64,000 nt of DNA from Pedobacter psychrotolerans (GTDB taxonomy: Bacteria; Bacteroidota; Bacteroidia; Sphingobacteriales; Sphingobacteriaceae): NCBI RefSeq assembly GCF_004340665.1, contig NZ_SLWO01000005.1, positions 336,614 to 400,613 of the forward strand, written 5' to 3'. Under the pieces are notes generated by a model. That model did no database searches, was not told where the DNA came from, and saw nothing but the letters and a program-made list of their open reading frames with translations. This document shows, piece by piece, positions 34,446 through 44,463 of the stretch. The position numbers and the translations under genes were made by a program. The first letter of the stretch is position 1; each line of letters starts with the position of its first letter.

Positions 34446-35105
34446 ATGAATTTTTTTAACCCTATCATTATTGCCGAAATAATCTGTCTGATTGTAGCAT
34501 TATTCCTCCTTCTTAAAGATAAAATTTCTTTCTGGAAGGTTAATATTGCTTATCTTGTTATTGCATTATCTACAGAAGCGAGAGGGGCATATCTGGCAAT
34601 TCTGCGTCATCATAATTTAGGGTTATATAATACATTCTTACTTTTTGAAATCGCATTTATTTCTTATGGAATGTACTATTGTCTAAAAAAATACATTGAT
34701 CCAAGGCCAATAGTTTTTACTGGCCTTGGTATCTGTTATCTGATCTTTACTATTTTTACATTTAAAAATGGAATCCATGCTTATAATGACATCTTTAATG
34801 ATAATACAGTTAATGTAATGTCCGTTATATTTGTACTGTATTGCCTTTATTATTATTACAAACTTTTGAATGACGAGGAAACGCTGGAACTCAAACATCA
34901 TCCAGAATTTTGGTGGGTTAACGGCGTATTGTTCTACTATTTCGGCAGTACGGCGACTAATCTTACCTACGATCTTTTTAAGATTAAGCTTTTTGAACAT
35001 ATTCCGCTTCGCTTATTTATCTATTACATTACCAATACCATCCTTTACAGTAACTGGATTTACAGCTACATATGCAGAGCCAAACAACGCAAATTGCAAC
35101 ATTAA
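34446..35105 (+). CDS. Polytopic membrane protein of the CPxxC/two-component cassette
   Basis: A 219-residue protein with six to seven predicted membrane segments and few charged loops. I do not recognise a named domain. Its position, between the CPxxC-tail protein and a histidine kinase with only one membrane segment, suggests it is the sensory or signal-receiving component. Its stop lies 34 bases inside the kinase gene, so the two are translationally coupled. The function is unknown. Confidence 0.75.
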   Translation: MNFFNPIIIAEIICLIVALFLLLKDKISFWKVNIAYLVIALSTEARGAYLAILRHHNLGLYNTFLLFEIAFISYGMYYCLKKYIDPRPIVFTGLGICYLIFTIFTFKNGIHAYNDIFNDNTVNVMSVIFVLYCLYYYYKLLNDEETLELKHHPEFWWVNGVLFYYFGSTATNLTYDLFKIKLFEHIPLRLFIYYITNTILYSNWIYSYICRAKQRKLQH

Positions 35106-35863
35106 TTGCAATAACGACACTGATATTTTTATTGATGCCGCTATTTCTGATTCTCTACATCAGATCTTATGCGAAGCATAAAAAAAATCATTTGTTGGAA
35201 AAAGAACATATGCGGCGAAAGTTTGAATCTGAAATTTTGCAGGCGCGGATCGAGGTACAAGATCAAACCATGCAAACCATTGCTACAGAACTGCATGATA
35301 ATATTGGTCAACTCCTTAGCCTGACAACTTTAACGCTTAATTCTGTAAACCTGATGGATAGCGAAAAAGCAGAGAAAAAAATTGGCAATTCTCTTTCCCT
35401 AATTAATAAATCTATCAAAGAGCTGAGGGAGCTGGCAAAGCTGTTACACGGAGAACAGATTGTTGAAAATGGAATTGGCTATGCACTCGATCAGGAAATA
35501 AACTGGTTAAACAAAACCGGTGCTTACGAAATAGAAATAAACAACACCCTGGTTGATTTGACAGAAAAATCACCAGATAAGGACTTGATCATTTTACGTT
35601 TATTGCAAGAAATTATTAACAATATTATCAAGCATGCCAATGCTACTACGATTACCTTTAACGCCTATTATGAAGAGAAGATCCTTCATTTACAAATTAA
35701 AGAAAATGGAATTGGCTTCGATTATGACCAAGATGCAATAGCACCATCCGGAATGGGATTAAATTCTATTCATAAAAGAATAGAAATGATCAATGGAAAA
35801 TTAATATTAAATTCGTCACCTAGTAACGGTACAAATATATTAATTGAAATCCCCTATCCCTAA
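35072..35863 (+). CDS. Sensor histidine kinase (HisKA_3 type)
   Basis: A 263-residue kinase with one N-terminal membrane segment, a short coiled region, the dimerisation/phospho-acceptor helix (TELHDNIGQ), and an HATPase domain (LQEIINNIIKHANA, GIGFDYD, GMGLNSIHKRI). It belongs to the NarX-like, seven-residue-motif class that pairs with NarL-type regulators, which follows 3 bases later. It has no periplasmic sensor domain of its own, so it probably depends on the overlapping upstream membrane protein. Confidence 0.92.
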   Translation: MQSQTTQIATLIAITTLIFLLMPLFLILYIRSYAKHKKNHLLEKEHMRRKFESEILQARIEVQDQTMQTIATELHDNIGQLLSLTTLTLNSVNLMDSEKAEKKIGNSLSLINKSIKELRELAKLLHGEQIVENGIGYALDQEINWLNKTGAYEIEINNTLVDLTEKSPDKDLIILRLLQEIINNIIKHANATTITFNAYYEEKILHLQIKENGIGFDYDQDAIAPSGMGLNSIHKRIEMINGKLILNSSPSNGTNILIEIPYP

Positions 35864-35866
35864 AAC

Positions 35867-36508
35867 ATGCCCGCTCTGTCTATCTCTATTGCTATTGTTG
35901 ATGATCACACACTTTTTCGTTCAGGTTTGGCAAGTTTATTAGATGAGTTTGATGAAATTAAAGTGCTGTTTGAAGGCATTAATGGCGTAGATCTTCAAAA
36001 TAAAATAAAAAACCATCCTGATTTACAGCTTATTTTAATGGATATTAGTATGCCTGTAATGGATGGATACGCAGCTACAAAATGGGTTAAAGAAAATTAT
36101 CCTCATGTAAATATACTGGCGCTAAGCATGCTGGAAGATGAAAAAGCCATTATTGGAATGTTGAAAGCTGGCGCAGGCGGTTACATGCTCAAAGAGTCTA
36201 CACCGATAGATCTTCTCAATGCCATCAAAGCCATAACCGAAAAAGGATTTTATGTTAATGATTTGGTATCAGGCCGACTATTGGTAGCGCTTAAAGATGG
36301 TGACACAAAGCCAGTTTTTAGTGCCCGTGAATTAACATTTCTTCAACACTGCAGTAGTGAACTCACTTATAGAGAAATTGCCGACCTAATGAATGTTAGT
36401 CCGCGTACAGTAGATAATTATCGTGAATCTCTATTTGCTAAACTCAATATTAAATCCCGTACGGGCCTGGTGGTTTACGCAATTAAAAACAATCTGATTA
36501 AAATATAG
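35867..36508 (+). CDS. NarL/FixJ-family response regulator
   Basis: A 213-residue regulator with a receiver domain (IAIVDDHTLFRSG; phospho-acceptor Asp in LILMDISMP) and a C-terminal LuxR-type HTH (FSARELTFLQHCSSELTYREIADLMNVSPRTVDNYRESLFAKL). It is the last gene of the four-gene cassette and the cognate partner of the kinase 3 bases upstream. Confidence 0.94.
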   Translation: MPALSISIAIVDDHTLFRSGLASLLDEFDEIKVLFEGINGVDLQNKIKNHPDLQLILMDISMPVMDGYAATKWVKENYPHVNILALSMLEDEKAIIGMLKAGAGGYMLKESTPIDLLNAIKAITEKGFYVNDLVSGRLLVALKDGDTKPVFSARELTFLQHCSSELTYREIADLMNVSPRTVDNYRESLFAKLNIKSRTGLVVYAIKNNLIKI

Positions 36509-36618
36509 CTCCTTTAAATTTCAAGTCTTTATTTTCAATATAATTTGGATAACTAAATAATTAGTTTTAATTTTAGTTATGTCAACATTTGTTGTTCATC
36601 CTTATTGTAAAAATAATT

Positions 36619-36996
36619 ATGGAAATTAAAGATTTAACTAAAGCCGAAGAACAGATTATGCAGGTTTTATGGCAACTGGAAAAAGCATTTGTTAAAGAAG
36701 TTATAGATCAACTTCCTATACCCAAACCCGCATATAATACGGTTTCAACAATTATCAGGATTCTGGAAACGAAAGGTTTTATTGATCATGAAGCTTTTGG
36801 AAAGGCGCATCAATACTATCCCTTGATTAGTAAAGAGGAATATAAGCGTCATGCTACAGAAAAACTTCTCGGAAATTACTTTGAAAACTCTGTAGAAAGT
36901 ATGTTTTCCTTTTTTGTAAAAGAAGAGAAACTTGATTTGAGTGATGTTGATGAGATTTTAAAAATGATAAATAAAATTAAACGCAATCCAAAATGA
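36619..36996 (+). CDS. BlaI/MecI-family repressor
   Basis: A 125-residue winged-helix protein of the BlaI/MecI type (DLTKAEEQIMQVLWQLEKAFVKEV, PAYNTVSTIIRILETKGF). I use the ATG at 36619 rather than a TTG at 36589. Its stop overlaps the start of an M56/BlaR1-like sensor (ATGA), the standard arrangement in which signal-induced proteolysis by the M56 protein lifts BlaI repression. No beta-lactamase gene is nearby, so in Bacteroidota the regulon is likely envelope-related. Confidence 0.93.
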   Translation: MEIKDLTKAEEQIMQVLWQLEKAFVKEVIDQLPIPKPAYNTVSTIIRILETKGFIDHEAFGKAHQYYPLISKEEYKRHATEKLLGNYFENSVESMFSFFVKEEKLDLSDVDEILKMINKIKRNPK

Positions 36997-38996
36997 GTTT
37001 CGCCCACTACCTGCTGCAGGTAAACTTATACCTGATTGTTTTTTATGGTTTTTATAAATTACTGTTAGATAAGGAGACCTATTTCTTACTAAATCGCATC
37101 TATTTAGTAGTTTCGGGTCTTTTGTCTTTGTGTATACCATTTATACGATTGGAATGGATTACCCGGCAGGAAGCTGCGCAAAAGGTTTACACCACGGTAA
37201 ACTGGGGGGGCCTTTTAGAAAAGGCAACAATAGTTCCAGATCAGCAAACTGTTTTGAGCTGGCCAAGTGCTCTTGTTTTTATCTATTTCACAGGTGTATT
37301 GTTTTTTCTGGGTAAGCTAGTGATTAATTTATTGGTAGTTAAAAATCTAATTAACTATGCGAGAGCTGGTTCAGCATTTTCATTTTTTAGCAGAAAAGTA
37401 ATAGACGAAAACCTTCCTTTATCAAATGTAATTGATGTTCATGAGGATACACATGTTAAACAATGGCATACGTTGGATATTTTATTTTTTGAAGTATTAG
37501 GTATTTTAACCTGGATAAATCCATTCATATATCTGTATAAAAAATCAATCAAAAATATACACGAATTTTTAGCTGATCAGCAGGCTGCGGAATTTCAGGG
37601 CGATAAAGCAGACTACGCCATGCTTATTCTGAGCCATTCTTTTGGGGTTTCACCAAATAGCTTAACGAATGGTTTTTTTGAAAAATCACTCATTAAAAAG
37701 AGAATCTTCATGCTTCAGAAAGAAAGATCAAAAAAAATGGCCATCATGAAATATGGTTTTTTTATCCCGCTTTTTGCCATTTTAATTATCTTTTCTTCAG
37801 CCACTATTCGCAAAAATAAAAAACTGATCGCCCTCTCAGACCAGATTCCTTTAGAAAAACCAATTGAAATCATGCAAGATATGGTCGCTCCGAAAAATGA
37901 ATCCTTAAATGAAACATCATCTAAAAATGTGATTCTTTCTTCAGGAGAAAAAGTGGATGCAAATTGGAATGGCTTTTATCGTTTCCTGGCAAGAACAATA
38001 AAATATCCATCTGAAGCTCATCAAAATAATTTACAAGGTAATGCACAAATTAAATTTACACTTCAAAATAATAAAGTAACTCAAATTAGCAGTGTTGTAG
38101 ATTTAGGTGATGGCTGTAATGAAGAGGTAATGAAAGCGATATTATCATACAGAAGTTTTAAAAATGTACCTAATGGAAAATATACTTTAGCCGTCGGATT
38201 TAGATTAACTGATCATAAATCGGCCATTAAGAACAGAAATTTTGTTGCGGTTCCTTCCTATCAGAAATTATCTGCAATTAACATTGTTGGCTATTCGGCT
38301 ACACAAAAAGATAATCTTCCCCCTGAAAAAGTATTCGATTTTGTATCCATAGATCAACAACCTGAATTTCCGGGAGGAATTACCAAGTTTTACGAATATT
38401 TAGGAAAGAGTATAAAATATCCTGTATTGGCACAACAAAACAATGTTCAGGGAAAAGTATTTCTATCCTTTATTGTGGAAAGGGATGGAAAACTATCTGA
38501 CGTGAATATTACGCATGGATTGGGCAGCGGAACAGATGAAGAAGCCGTCAGGGTAGTTAGTGGATCACCCAGATGGAATCCGGGGATAGCTGACGGAAAA
38601 ACAGTTCGGGTAAAATACAACCTCAACGTAAATTTCAAATTGAATACGGGTGATGAGTCAGCAACTCCATCCAAAACACAAAATTCAATTTTGAAGTCTA
38701 ATCAAAATGTAGGTTTTATTAAGACAAAGGATGGCGCATTTAAAGGGGTAATTGTTATCGATGGAACTAAATTAGCAGATAAAGAGGTTTTATATACCAT
38801 GAATCAAAATAATATTGAATCGGTAAATGTATTAAAAGGTAATATGGCTACCGATCTTTATGGCGCAGAAGCAAAAGAAGGTGTAATGCTAATCACCACT
38901 AAAAAAGGAAAAACTAATTTATTCAGAGACTTGAATCAAAAAGAAATCAACATTGACAAGGGTACAACTGTTGATTATTTACGCAAAAAATTCTAA
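36993..38996 (+). CDS. M56 (BlaR1-like) membrane metallopeptidase with TonB C-terminal domains
   Basis: A 667-residue protein. The first ~270 residues hold four membrane segments and the zinc site H150-E-D-T-H154 of M56 peptidases. From about residue 325 a TonB_C-like segment follows, then a clearer one at about 445-552 (FPGGITKFYEYLGKSIKYP, DGKLSDVNITHGLG), and a C-terminal piece resembling the SusC plug (NIESVNVLKGNMATDLYGAEAKEG). Several Bacteroidota M56 proteins carry such extensions, whose use is unclear. It is translationally coupled to the BlaI repressor and probably cleaves it on a signal. Confidence 0.88.
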   Translation: MSFAHYLLQVNLYLIVFYGFYKLLLDKETYFLLNRIYLVVSGLLSLCIPFIRLEWITRQEAAQKVYTTVNWGGLLEKATIVPDQQTVLSWPSALVFIYFTGVLFFLGKLVINLLVVKNLINYARAGSAFSFFSRKVIDENLPLSNVIDVHEDTHVKQWHTLDILFFEVLGILTWINPFIYLYKKSIKNIHEFLADQQAAEFQGDKADYAMLILSHSFGVSPNSLTNGFFEKSLIKKRIFMLQKERSKKMAIMKYGFFIPLFAILIIFSSATIRKNKKLIALSDQIPLEKPIEIMQDMVAPKNESLNETSSKNVILSSGEKVDANWNGFYRFLARTIKYPSEAHQNNLQGNAQIKFTLQNNKVTQISSVVDLGDGCNEEVMKAILSYRSFKNVPNGKYTLAVGFRLTDHKSAIKNRNFVAVPSYQKLSAINIVGYSATQKDNLPPEKVFDFVSIDQQPEFPGGITKFYEYLGKSIKYPVLAQQNNVQGKVFLSFIVERDGKLSDVNITHGLGSGTDEEAVRVVSGSPRWNPGIADGKTVRVKYNLNVNFKLNTGDESATPSKTQNSILKSNQNVGFIKTKDGAFKGVIVIDGTKLADKEVLYTMNQNNIESVNVLKGNMATDLYGAEAKEGVMLITTKKGKTNLFRDLNQKEINIDKGTTVDYLRKKF

Positions 38997-39127
38997 CATA
39001 ATCTGCCTATGAAAGAAACATCAATTGTGATTATTGCATTAGATTTTGATCTTCAAAGGTTAGCCACTAAATAGAGCTAAAACCTAAATTATTAAATAAA
39101 AACCATTAAACATTAATTTAAAACATC

Positions 39128-39844
39128 ATGAGAAAGCTAATGATTTTAGCCCTAATGGGCATCGCCATGTTTATTAATTCTGCAAAGGCACAGAAAATTT
39201 ATGATTTTGTATCTGTAGAGAAGCAACCGTCCTACCCTGGTGGCATTGCGAAATTTTACGAATACCTAGGAAAGGAAATTAAGTATCCTGAGGCAGCGAT
39301 AAACAATAAAACACAGGGTAAGGTATTTGTAAGCTTCATTGTTGAAAAGAACGGCAAATTAAGCGATGTGACAGTAACCAAAGGATTATCTACAGAAACT
39401 GATGCTGAAGCCCTACGGGTACTTAAAAACTCACCAAACTGGAATCCAGGCATATTAAATGGCAAGCCGGTAAGAGTAAAGTACAATATTAATGTTAATT
39501 TCAATCTCTCGCCTACAACAGGAAAAATGACAGCCATTAAATCGGGAATACAACCGGAATATCCTGGAGGTACAAGCAAACTTTATAGTTATTTGGCAAA
39601 GAACCTTAAGTATCCGGCGCAGGCAAAAAAAGATAAGGTGGAGGGAAAAGTATTTTTAGCTTTTAATGTGGATCAAGATGGCACATTATCAGATGTACAA
39701 GTTATTAAGGGGCTCTCAAAGGAAACCGATGCAGAAGCTTTAAGAGTTATGAAATCTGCACCAAGATGGAATCCGGCGATTGACGCAAACGGGCATCCAG
39801 TTAGAGTTAAGTATCAAATGGCTATTAACTTTACTATGACCTAA
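39128..39844 (+). CDS. Exported protein with two TonB_C domains
   Basis: A 238-residue protein with a signal peptide ending SAKAQ and two consecutive TonB C-terminal domains (about residues 22-130 and 140-238), both with YPGG, KYP, GKVF, DG.LSDV and W.P motifs. The first is closely similar to residues 445-552 of the upstream M56 protein, so the units arose by duplication. TonB_C domains contact TonB boxes of outer-membrane receptors; without a membrane anchor this protein may act in the periplasm. It lies 131 bases downstream, outside the coupled BlaI/M56 pair. Confidence 0.85.
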   Translation: MRKLMILALMGIAMFINSAKAQKIYDFVSVEKQPSYPGGIAKFYEYLGKEIKYPEAAINNKTQGKVFVSFIVEKNGKLSDVTVTKGLSTETDAEALRVLKNSPNWNPGILNGKPVRVKYNINVNFNLSPTTGKMTAIKSGIQPEYPGGTSKLYSYLAKNLKYPAQAKKDKVEGKVFLAFNVDQDGTLSDVQVIKGLSKETDAEALRVMKSAPRWNPAIDANGHPVRVKYQMAINFTMT

Positions 39845-39868
39845 TTGATATATAATCAAAACTAAAAA

Positions 39869-39912
39869 GCACAAAAGCCCTGCTAAAAAATAGCCGGGCT
39901 TTTGTGTTTTCT
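39869..39912 (+). terminator. Rho-independent terminator
   Basis: CACAAAAGCCC (39870-39880) pairs with GGGCTTTTGTG (39895-39905) around a small AT-rich loop with a short inner stem, followed by TTTTCT. It ends the TonB_C gene. Confidence 0.9.
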
Positions 39913-40077
39913 CTCCTGTCTCGGAAGTTTAAATCTATAAATTTTTTAGGGTTTATACAAACTTTACAGAATATAATTTCAAATAAGAAAAATTTTAATA
40001 TGCTAACATAGAATTATTTGCGTTTCACAAACTTATATTTTGTTGCGTTTGATTTCAAAATGCATCTGGTGAAAAGT

Positions 40078-40128
40078 AAAAAGCCCCAAACTAGGTTTGA
40101 GGCTTAAGATTCAGCTCTTCAGCTGAAT
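40078..40128 (-). terminator. Terminator hairpins of the sdh operon
   Basis: On the minus strand AAGCCTCAAAC pairs with GTTTGGGGCTT (40105-40081, one mismatch) and is followed by a T-rich run. A second perfect stem ATTCAGCT/AGCTGAAT (40109-40116/40121-40128) precedes it. Both lie just downstream of the sdhB stop at 40142. Confidence 0.75.
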
Positions 40129-40141
40129 GCACAGTATATTT

Positions 40142-40912
40142 TTAAATTGTTTCTTCCGAAACAAATTTTGCACTTGCAAAGTCACGGTTCATGCGTGCTA
40201 TGTTTTCAAGAGAAATCCCTTTAGGGCATTCTGCTTCACAAGCACCCGTATTGGTACAATTACCAAAACCTTCAGCATCCATTTGTGCCACCATGCTTTG
40301 TACGCGACGATAACGTTCTGGCTGACCTTGCGGTAATAATGCCAATTGAGATATTTTAGCAGATACAAATAACATGGCGGAAGCATTTTTACAAGTTGCC
40401 ACGCAAGCGCCACAACCAATGCATGCTGCAGCCTCAAATGCTGCATCTGCCTGCATTTTCGGAATCGGAAGGCTATTGGCATCCTGAGCATTCCCTGTAT
40501 TTACAGAAATGAAGCCCCCTGCTGCAATAACCCTATCAAATGCAGAACGATCTACGGTTAAATCTTTCACTACCGGAAAAGCTGCCGCTCTCCATGGCTC
40601 TACCACAATTGTATCACCATCTTTAAAAGAGCGCATGTGTAACTGGCAAGTGGTTACCAAATCTTTCGGTCCGTGAGGGCGACCATTAATGAACATCGAG
40701 CACATGCCACAAATACCTTCTCGGCAATCGTGATCAAATACAACCGGTTCTTCGCCTTTGGTAATCAGATCTTCGTTTAATACATCGAACATCTCCAAAA
40801 AAGACATATCTGGTGAAATACCAGCTAGTTTGTAATCCACCAAAGCACCTTTGGTATTGTTATTTTTTTGACGCCAAACTTTTAGCGTTAAGTTCATATT
40901 TCCTGTACTCAT
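40142..40912 (-). CDS. sdhB: Succinate dehydrogenase/fumarate reductase iron-sulfur subunit
   Basis: A 256-residue subunit with three iron-sulfur cluster motifs: CREGICGMC...C for [2Fe-2S], [11 protein letters not shown] for [4Fe-4S] and [11 protein letters not shown] for [3Fe-4S]. It passes electrons from the flavoprotein to the membrane cytochrome and menaquinone. I set the start at 40912 ([13 protein letters not shown]); the longer frame to 40969 adds unlikely residues. It follows sdhA with 66 bases between and ends in hairpins. Confidence 0.96.
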   Translation of the reverse strand: MSTGNMNLTLKVWRQKNNNTKGALVDYKLAGISPDMSFLEMFDVLNEDLITKGEEPVVFDHDCREGICGMCSMFINGRPHGPKDLVTTCQLHMRSFKDGDTIVVEPWRAAAFPVVKDLTVDRSAFDRVIAAGGFISVNTGNAQDANSLPIPKMQADAAFEAAACIGCGACVATCKNASAMLFVSAKISQLALLPQGQPERYRRVQSMVAQMDAEGFGNCTNTGACEAECPKGISLENIARMNRDFASAKFVSEETI

Positions 40913-40978
40913 GATATTGAGATTTAGGCGGGGAGCATAAGGCATAGGGCTAAACAGCTCCATGCACAATGCACTCTG

Positions 40979-42958
40979 CTATTTATAACTTCTTTGTGCT
41001 ACTTTAATATTTTCAAACTTCAATTCTTCCTTGTGAAGTTCGAAGTTTACACCTTCTTTAAATTCCCAGGCTGCAACATATGCAAAGTCTTCATCATCCC
41101 GTAAAGCTTCGCCCTCTTCAGTTTGATATTCTTCACGGAAGTGACCGCCACAGCTTTCATTGCGATTTAAAGCATCGATACACATCAATTCTCCTAATTC
41201 AATAAAATCGGCTACTCGACCAGCTTTCTCCAGCTCAGGATTTAACTCTTCAGCAATTCCAGGTACTTTAACATTACTCCAGAACTCCGCACGTAATGCT
41301 CTTATATCTTCAATCGCTTGTTTCAAACCTGTTTCACTACGAGACATACCACATTTTTCCCACATGATGTGGCCTAAACGTTTATGGAAATGATCTACAG
41401 ATTTAGTACCTTTTATATTAATTAAGGTGTTTAATATTCCCTTTGCTCTTTCCTCAGCCTCTACAAATGCAGGGTGATCCGTTGGAATGGCTTTCACCGA
41501 AATTTCTTTTGATAAATAAGCGCCAATGGTATAAGGAAGAACGAAATAACCATCAGCCAAACCTTGCATCAAAGCAGATGCACCTAAGCGGTTCGCACCG
41601 TGATCGGAAAAGTTAGCCTCACCAGTACAATATAACCCAGGAACAGATGTCATTAAGTTATAATCAACCCATAATCCACCCATTGTATAGTGAACTGCAG
41701 GATAAATACGCATTGGTGTTTCGTAAGGATTCTCACCTGTGATTTGCGCATACATATCAAACAGGTTTCCGTATTTTGCTTTAATTACCTCAGTACCTAA
41801 GCGCATACATGTTTCTTTATCAGGATTATGAATCCCTGATTTAGAAGCTTCAATTTTACCGTAACGTTCAGTATTAGCCTTAAAATCCAGATATACCGCT
41901 AATTTAGAAGCTCCAACACCATAACCAGCATCACAACGCTCTTTTGCAGCACGGGATGCCACATCACGAGGAACAAGGTTACCAAAAGCAGGATAACGAC
42001 GCTCTAAATAATAATCTCTTTCATCTTCAGGAATTTCTGAAGCTTTACGGTTATCATCTTTCTTTTTAGGAACCCAGATTCGTCCATCATTACGTAATGA
42101 TTCTGACATCAAGGTTAATTTAGACTGGTGATCTCCGGAAACCGGGATACAAGTCGGGTGAATTTGTGTATAACAAGGGTTTGCAAAGTAAGCGCCTTGC
42201 TTATGAGCTTTCCATGCGGCAGTAACATTACTTCCCATGGCATTTGTAGAAAGGTAAAAAACGTTTCCGTAACCACCTGTTCCTAATACAACTGCATGGC
42301 CGAAGTGACGCTCAATTTCGCCGGTAATTAAGTTACGGGCAATAATACCACGTGCCTTACCATCAATTTTAACTACCTCAAGCATTTCATGGCGGGTATA
42401 CATTTCTACCTTACCCATACCAATCTGGCGTTCTAAAGCTGAATATGCACCTAATAGTAGTTGCTGACCTGTTTGGCCCGCAGCATAAAAGGTACGTTGC
42501 ACCTGGGTACCACCGAATGAACGGTTATCTAGCAAACCACCATATTCACGCGCTAAAGGCACACCTTGAGCAACACACTGATCTATAATATTGGTACTTA
42601 CTTCTGCTAATCGATGTACATTGGCTTCGCGGGAACGATAATCTCCACCTTTAATCGTATCGTAAAAAAGACGGTAAACACTGTCACCATCATTCTGATA
42701 ATTTTTTGCGGCATTAATACCACCCTGAGCTGCGATAGAGTGCGCTCTACGAGGTGAATCCTGGAAACAAAAACACTTTACTTTATAACCCATTTCGGCC
42801 AGAGTTGCTGCTGCAGAAGCACCTGCCAAACCTGAACCTACAATAATTACTTCAATAGTTCTTTTGTTCGATGGGTTAACCAAAGGCACAGAAGACTTAA
42901 ATTTAGTCCATTTGTTGGTTAATTCACCCTCTGGAATATTTGAATTAATATCTGACAT
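40979..42958 (-). CDS. sdhA: Succinate dehydrogenase/fumarate reductase flavoprotein subunit
   Basis: A 659-residue flavoprotein with the FAD motif [17 protein letters not shown], the covalent-FAD site region [11 protein letters not shown], the substrate-binding segments HPTC and [10 protein letters not shown], and the active-site Arg region. It oxidises succinate to fumarate, or runs in reverse, in the B. subtilis/Bacteroidota type of complex with a two-heme cytochrome. It is the middle gene of sdhCAB. Confidence 0.97.
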   Translation of the reverse strand: MSDINSNIPEGELTNKWTKFKSSVPLVNPSNKRTIEVIIVGSGLAGASAAATLAEMGYKVKCFCFQDSPRRAHSIAAQGGINAAKNYQNDGDSVYRLFYDTIKGGDYRSREANVHRLAEVSTNIIDQCVAQGVPLAREYGGLLDNRSFGGTQVQRTFYAAGQTGQQLLLGAYSALERQIGMGKVEMYTRHEMLEVVKIDGKARGIIARNLITGEIERHFGHAVVLGTGGYGNVFYLSTNAMGSNVTAAWKAHKQGAYFANPCYTQIHPTCIPVSGDHQSKLTLMSESLRNDGRIWVPKKKDDNRKASEIPEDERDYYLERRYPAFGNLVPRDVASRAAKERCDAGYGVGASKLAVYLDFKANTERYGKIEASKSGIHNPDKETCMRLGTEVIKAKYGNLFDMYAQITGENPYETPMRIYPAVHYTMGGLWVDYNLMTSVPGLYCTGEANFSDHGANRLGASALMQGLADGYFVLPYTIGAYLSKEISVKAIPTDHPAFVEAEERAKGILNTLINIKGTKSVDHFHKRLGHIMWEKCGMSRSETGLKQAIEDIRALRAEFWSNVKVPGIAEELNPELEKAGRVADFIELGELMCIDALNRNESCGGHFREEYQTEEGEALRDDEDFAYVAAWEFKEGVNFELHKEELKFENIKVAQRSYK

Positions 42959-42977
42959 ATCTCTTTTGTGCTAAAAA

Positions 42978-43658
42978 CTAATTAATTAAACCGGTATAAA
43001 CTGCTATTGGCATCAATGCGAAAAGGATCGAAATGATAATTGAGTACCAAACACTAGCTCCCTTAATTATTCCATTATATTTTGAATGATTCCAACCCAT
43101 GGTTTGGAAAGCAGAAGCAAAGCCATGTAATAAATGATAACATAGTGAAATCATTAATAACACGTAAGCCGCAACTCTAACCGGATCATGGAATTTTTCT
43201 CTCATCACCGCATATAAATCTTCGTGGCCGTTAGCATCAACAGTTGGAATACCAGTAAAGCGAGATACTACCCAAAAGTCTTTTAAGTGAATCACTAAGA
43301 AAATAAGTAGCAAGGTACCTAGTAAGCCCATTGAACGGCTATACCACTTACTATTTGCACTGCCATTATAAACGGCATAAGTTTGTGGCCTTGCCTTTTT
43401 ATTTTGAATAGTTAGGTTGATAGCCTGGTAAATATGTACCAGCAGCCCTAAAAACAAAACATACTCACCAGCCCTGATGATCCAGTTGGTTGCCATAAAA
43501 TGAGCACCCACATTGAATGTTAAACCATTATCATCAAGAAAAATTAACGAGTTAATACCCGCATGTACAATTAAAAAGAGTATCAGGAATATTCCTGTAA
43601 CACCCATCACGTATTTTCTTCCTATTGATGAAGAAAGTGCATTTCCGAAACCACTCAT
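42978..43658 (-). CDS. sdhC: Succinate dehydrogenase cytochrome b subunit
   Basis: A 226-residue membrane protein with five hydrophobic segments and His residues placed for two b hemes (FLILFLIVHAGIN, LVHIYQAINL, LVIHLKDFW, CYHLLHGFASAFQ). This single-subunit diheme cytochrome is typical of menaquinone-linked complexes. It is the first gene of the operon, 19 bases before sdhA. A -7 box lies 30 bases upstream. Confidence 0.95.
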   Translation of the reverse strand: MSGFGNALSSSIGRKYVMGVTGIFLILFLIVHAGINSLIFLDDNGLTFNVGAHFMATNWIIRAGEYVLFLGLLVHIYQAINLTIQNKKARPQTYAVYNGSANSKWYSRSMGLLGTLLLIFLVIHLKDFWVVSRFTGIPTVDANGHEDLYAVMREKFHDPVRVAAYVLLMISLCYHLLHGFASAFQTMGWNHSKYNGIIKGASVWYSIIISILFALMPIAVYTGLIN

Positions 43659-43912
43659 TTGATTAGGATTTATATCTAAATTTCTTGCAAAAGTATCTAA
43701 TTATGAGTTTAATTTATAAACCATTATGACAAAACGGCGATAAAACATTTATTTAGAAACATTCTAAGTCAGAAACGAAAGAAATTGAAAGAATTTGTAT
43801 AAAACGATCATTTGAATAAATAGCATTATACACAAACATTAAGAAAAGGATAATAAGAGAAAAATTAATATATGAATATCGATATCAACATCGGAATATT
43901 TAGGCACAAAAA
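43659..43912. promoter_or_regulatory. sdh promoter region
   Basis: Holds a minus-strand exact -7 match TACTTTTG (43695-43688) about 30 bases before the sdhC ATG, without a clear -33 partner. The rest of the 254 bases up to the csp terminator is AT-rich, and I see no gene or repeat in it. Confidence 0.5.
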
Positions 43913-43938
43913 AAAGTCCCGATTTGCATCGGGACTTT
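43905..43938 (-). terminator. Rho-independent terminator of the cold-shock gene
   Basis: On the minus strand AAAGTCCCGAT (43938-43928) pairs with ATCGGGACTTT (43923-43913) around a 4-base loop, followed by a run of T. It starts 26 bases after the csp stop. Confidence 0.95.
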
Positions 43939-43963
43939 CAACGATTTATGTGTTCGAGTTTTC

Positions 43964-44155
43964 TTAAGCTACTTTTACATTTACCGCGTTAAGGCCTTTT
44001 CTACCTTCTTCTACATCGTAGTTTACGGTATCATTCTCGCGAATGTTGTCAATTAAGCCTGAAGCATGAACAAAAATTTCGGCATCGCCATTAGATGGAG
44101 TGATAAATCCGAAACCTTTAGTTTCATTAAAAAATTTTACTGTTCCTTGTTGCAT
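43964..44155 (-). CDS. Cold-shock domain protein (CspA-like)
   Basis: A 63-residue protein that is one complete cold-shock domain, with both nucleic-acid motifs KGFGFI (RNP1) and IFVHAS (RNP2). It binds single-stranded RNA or DNA as an RNA chaperone. It has its own promoter 23 bases upstream and its own terminator, so it is a single-gene transcript. Whether it is cold-inducible cannot be told from sequence. Confidence 0.95.
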   Translation of the reverse strand: MQQGTVKFFNETKGFGFITPSNGDAEIFVHASGLIDNIRENDTVNYDVEEGRKGLNAVNVKVA

Positions 44156-44177
44156 TATATTGTATTTTAATTTGTAC

Positions 44178-44207
44178 CAAAGATAGGCTTAAATACCTAT
44201 AAACCAA
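44178..44207 (-). promoter_or_regulatory. Promoter of the cold-shock gene
   Basis: On the minus strand TTG (44207-44205), 19 bases, then TATCTTTG (44185-44178): both elements match the Bacteroidota consensus with ideal spacing, 23 bases before the ATG. Confidence 0.85.
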
Positions 44208-44463
44208 TGTTTATTTTTAATAATAATAAAAATAACTGGAAAATACTGTTTGAATGGCTATTAGACGACATTTCTTCGATCAATTAAATTCAGAAAGAGA
44301 TTCAACATTGCCTAATTTAAGCATATATTTAGCAATAAATCACAATTTTCAGCTTGCTTTATGCCTAAAACTGTTCCTAATTAAACTAATGCTAATGGCT
44401 TTATCAATGAATATTTTATATGTTCACTACTAATCAAACATACAGCTATTGTCATGATAACAA
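44208..44463. other. Intergenic region between cold-shock gene and unknown gene
   Basis: Most of the 308 bases between 44155 and 44464. Apart from the cold-shock promoter I see no ORF, repeat or strong hairpin, and no clear terminator for the minus-strand gene ending at 44464. Confidence 0.5.
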
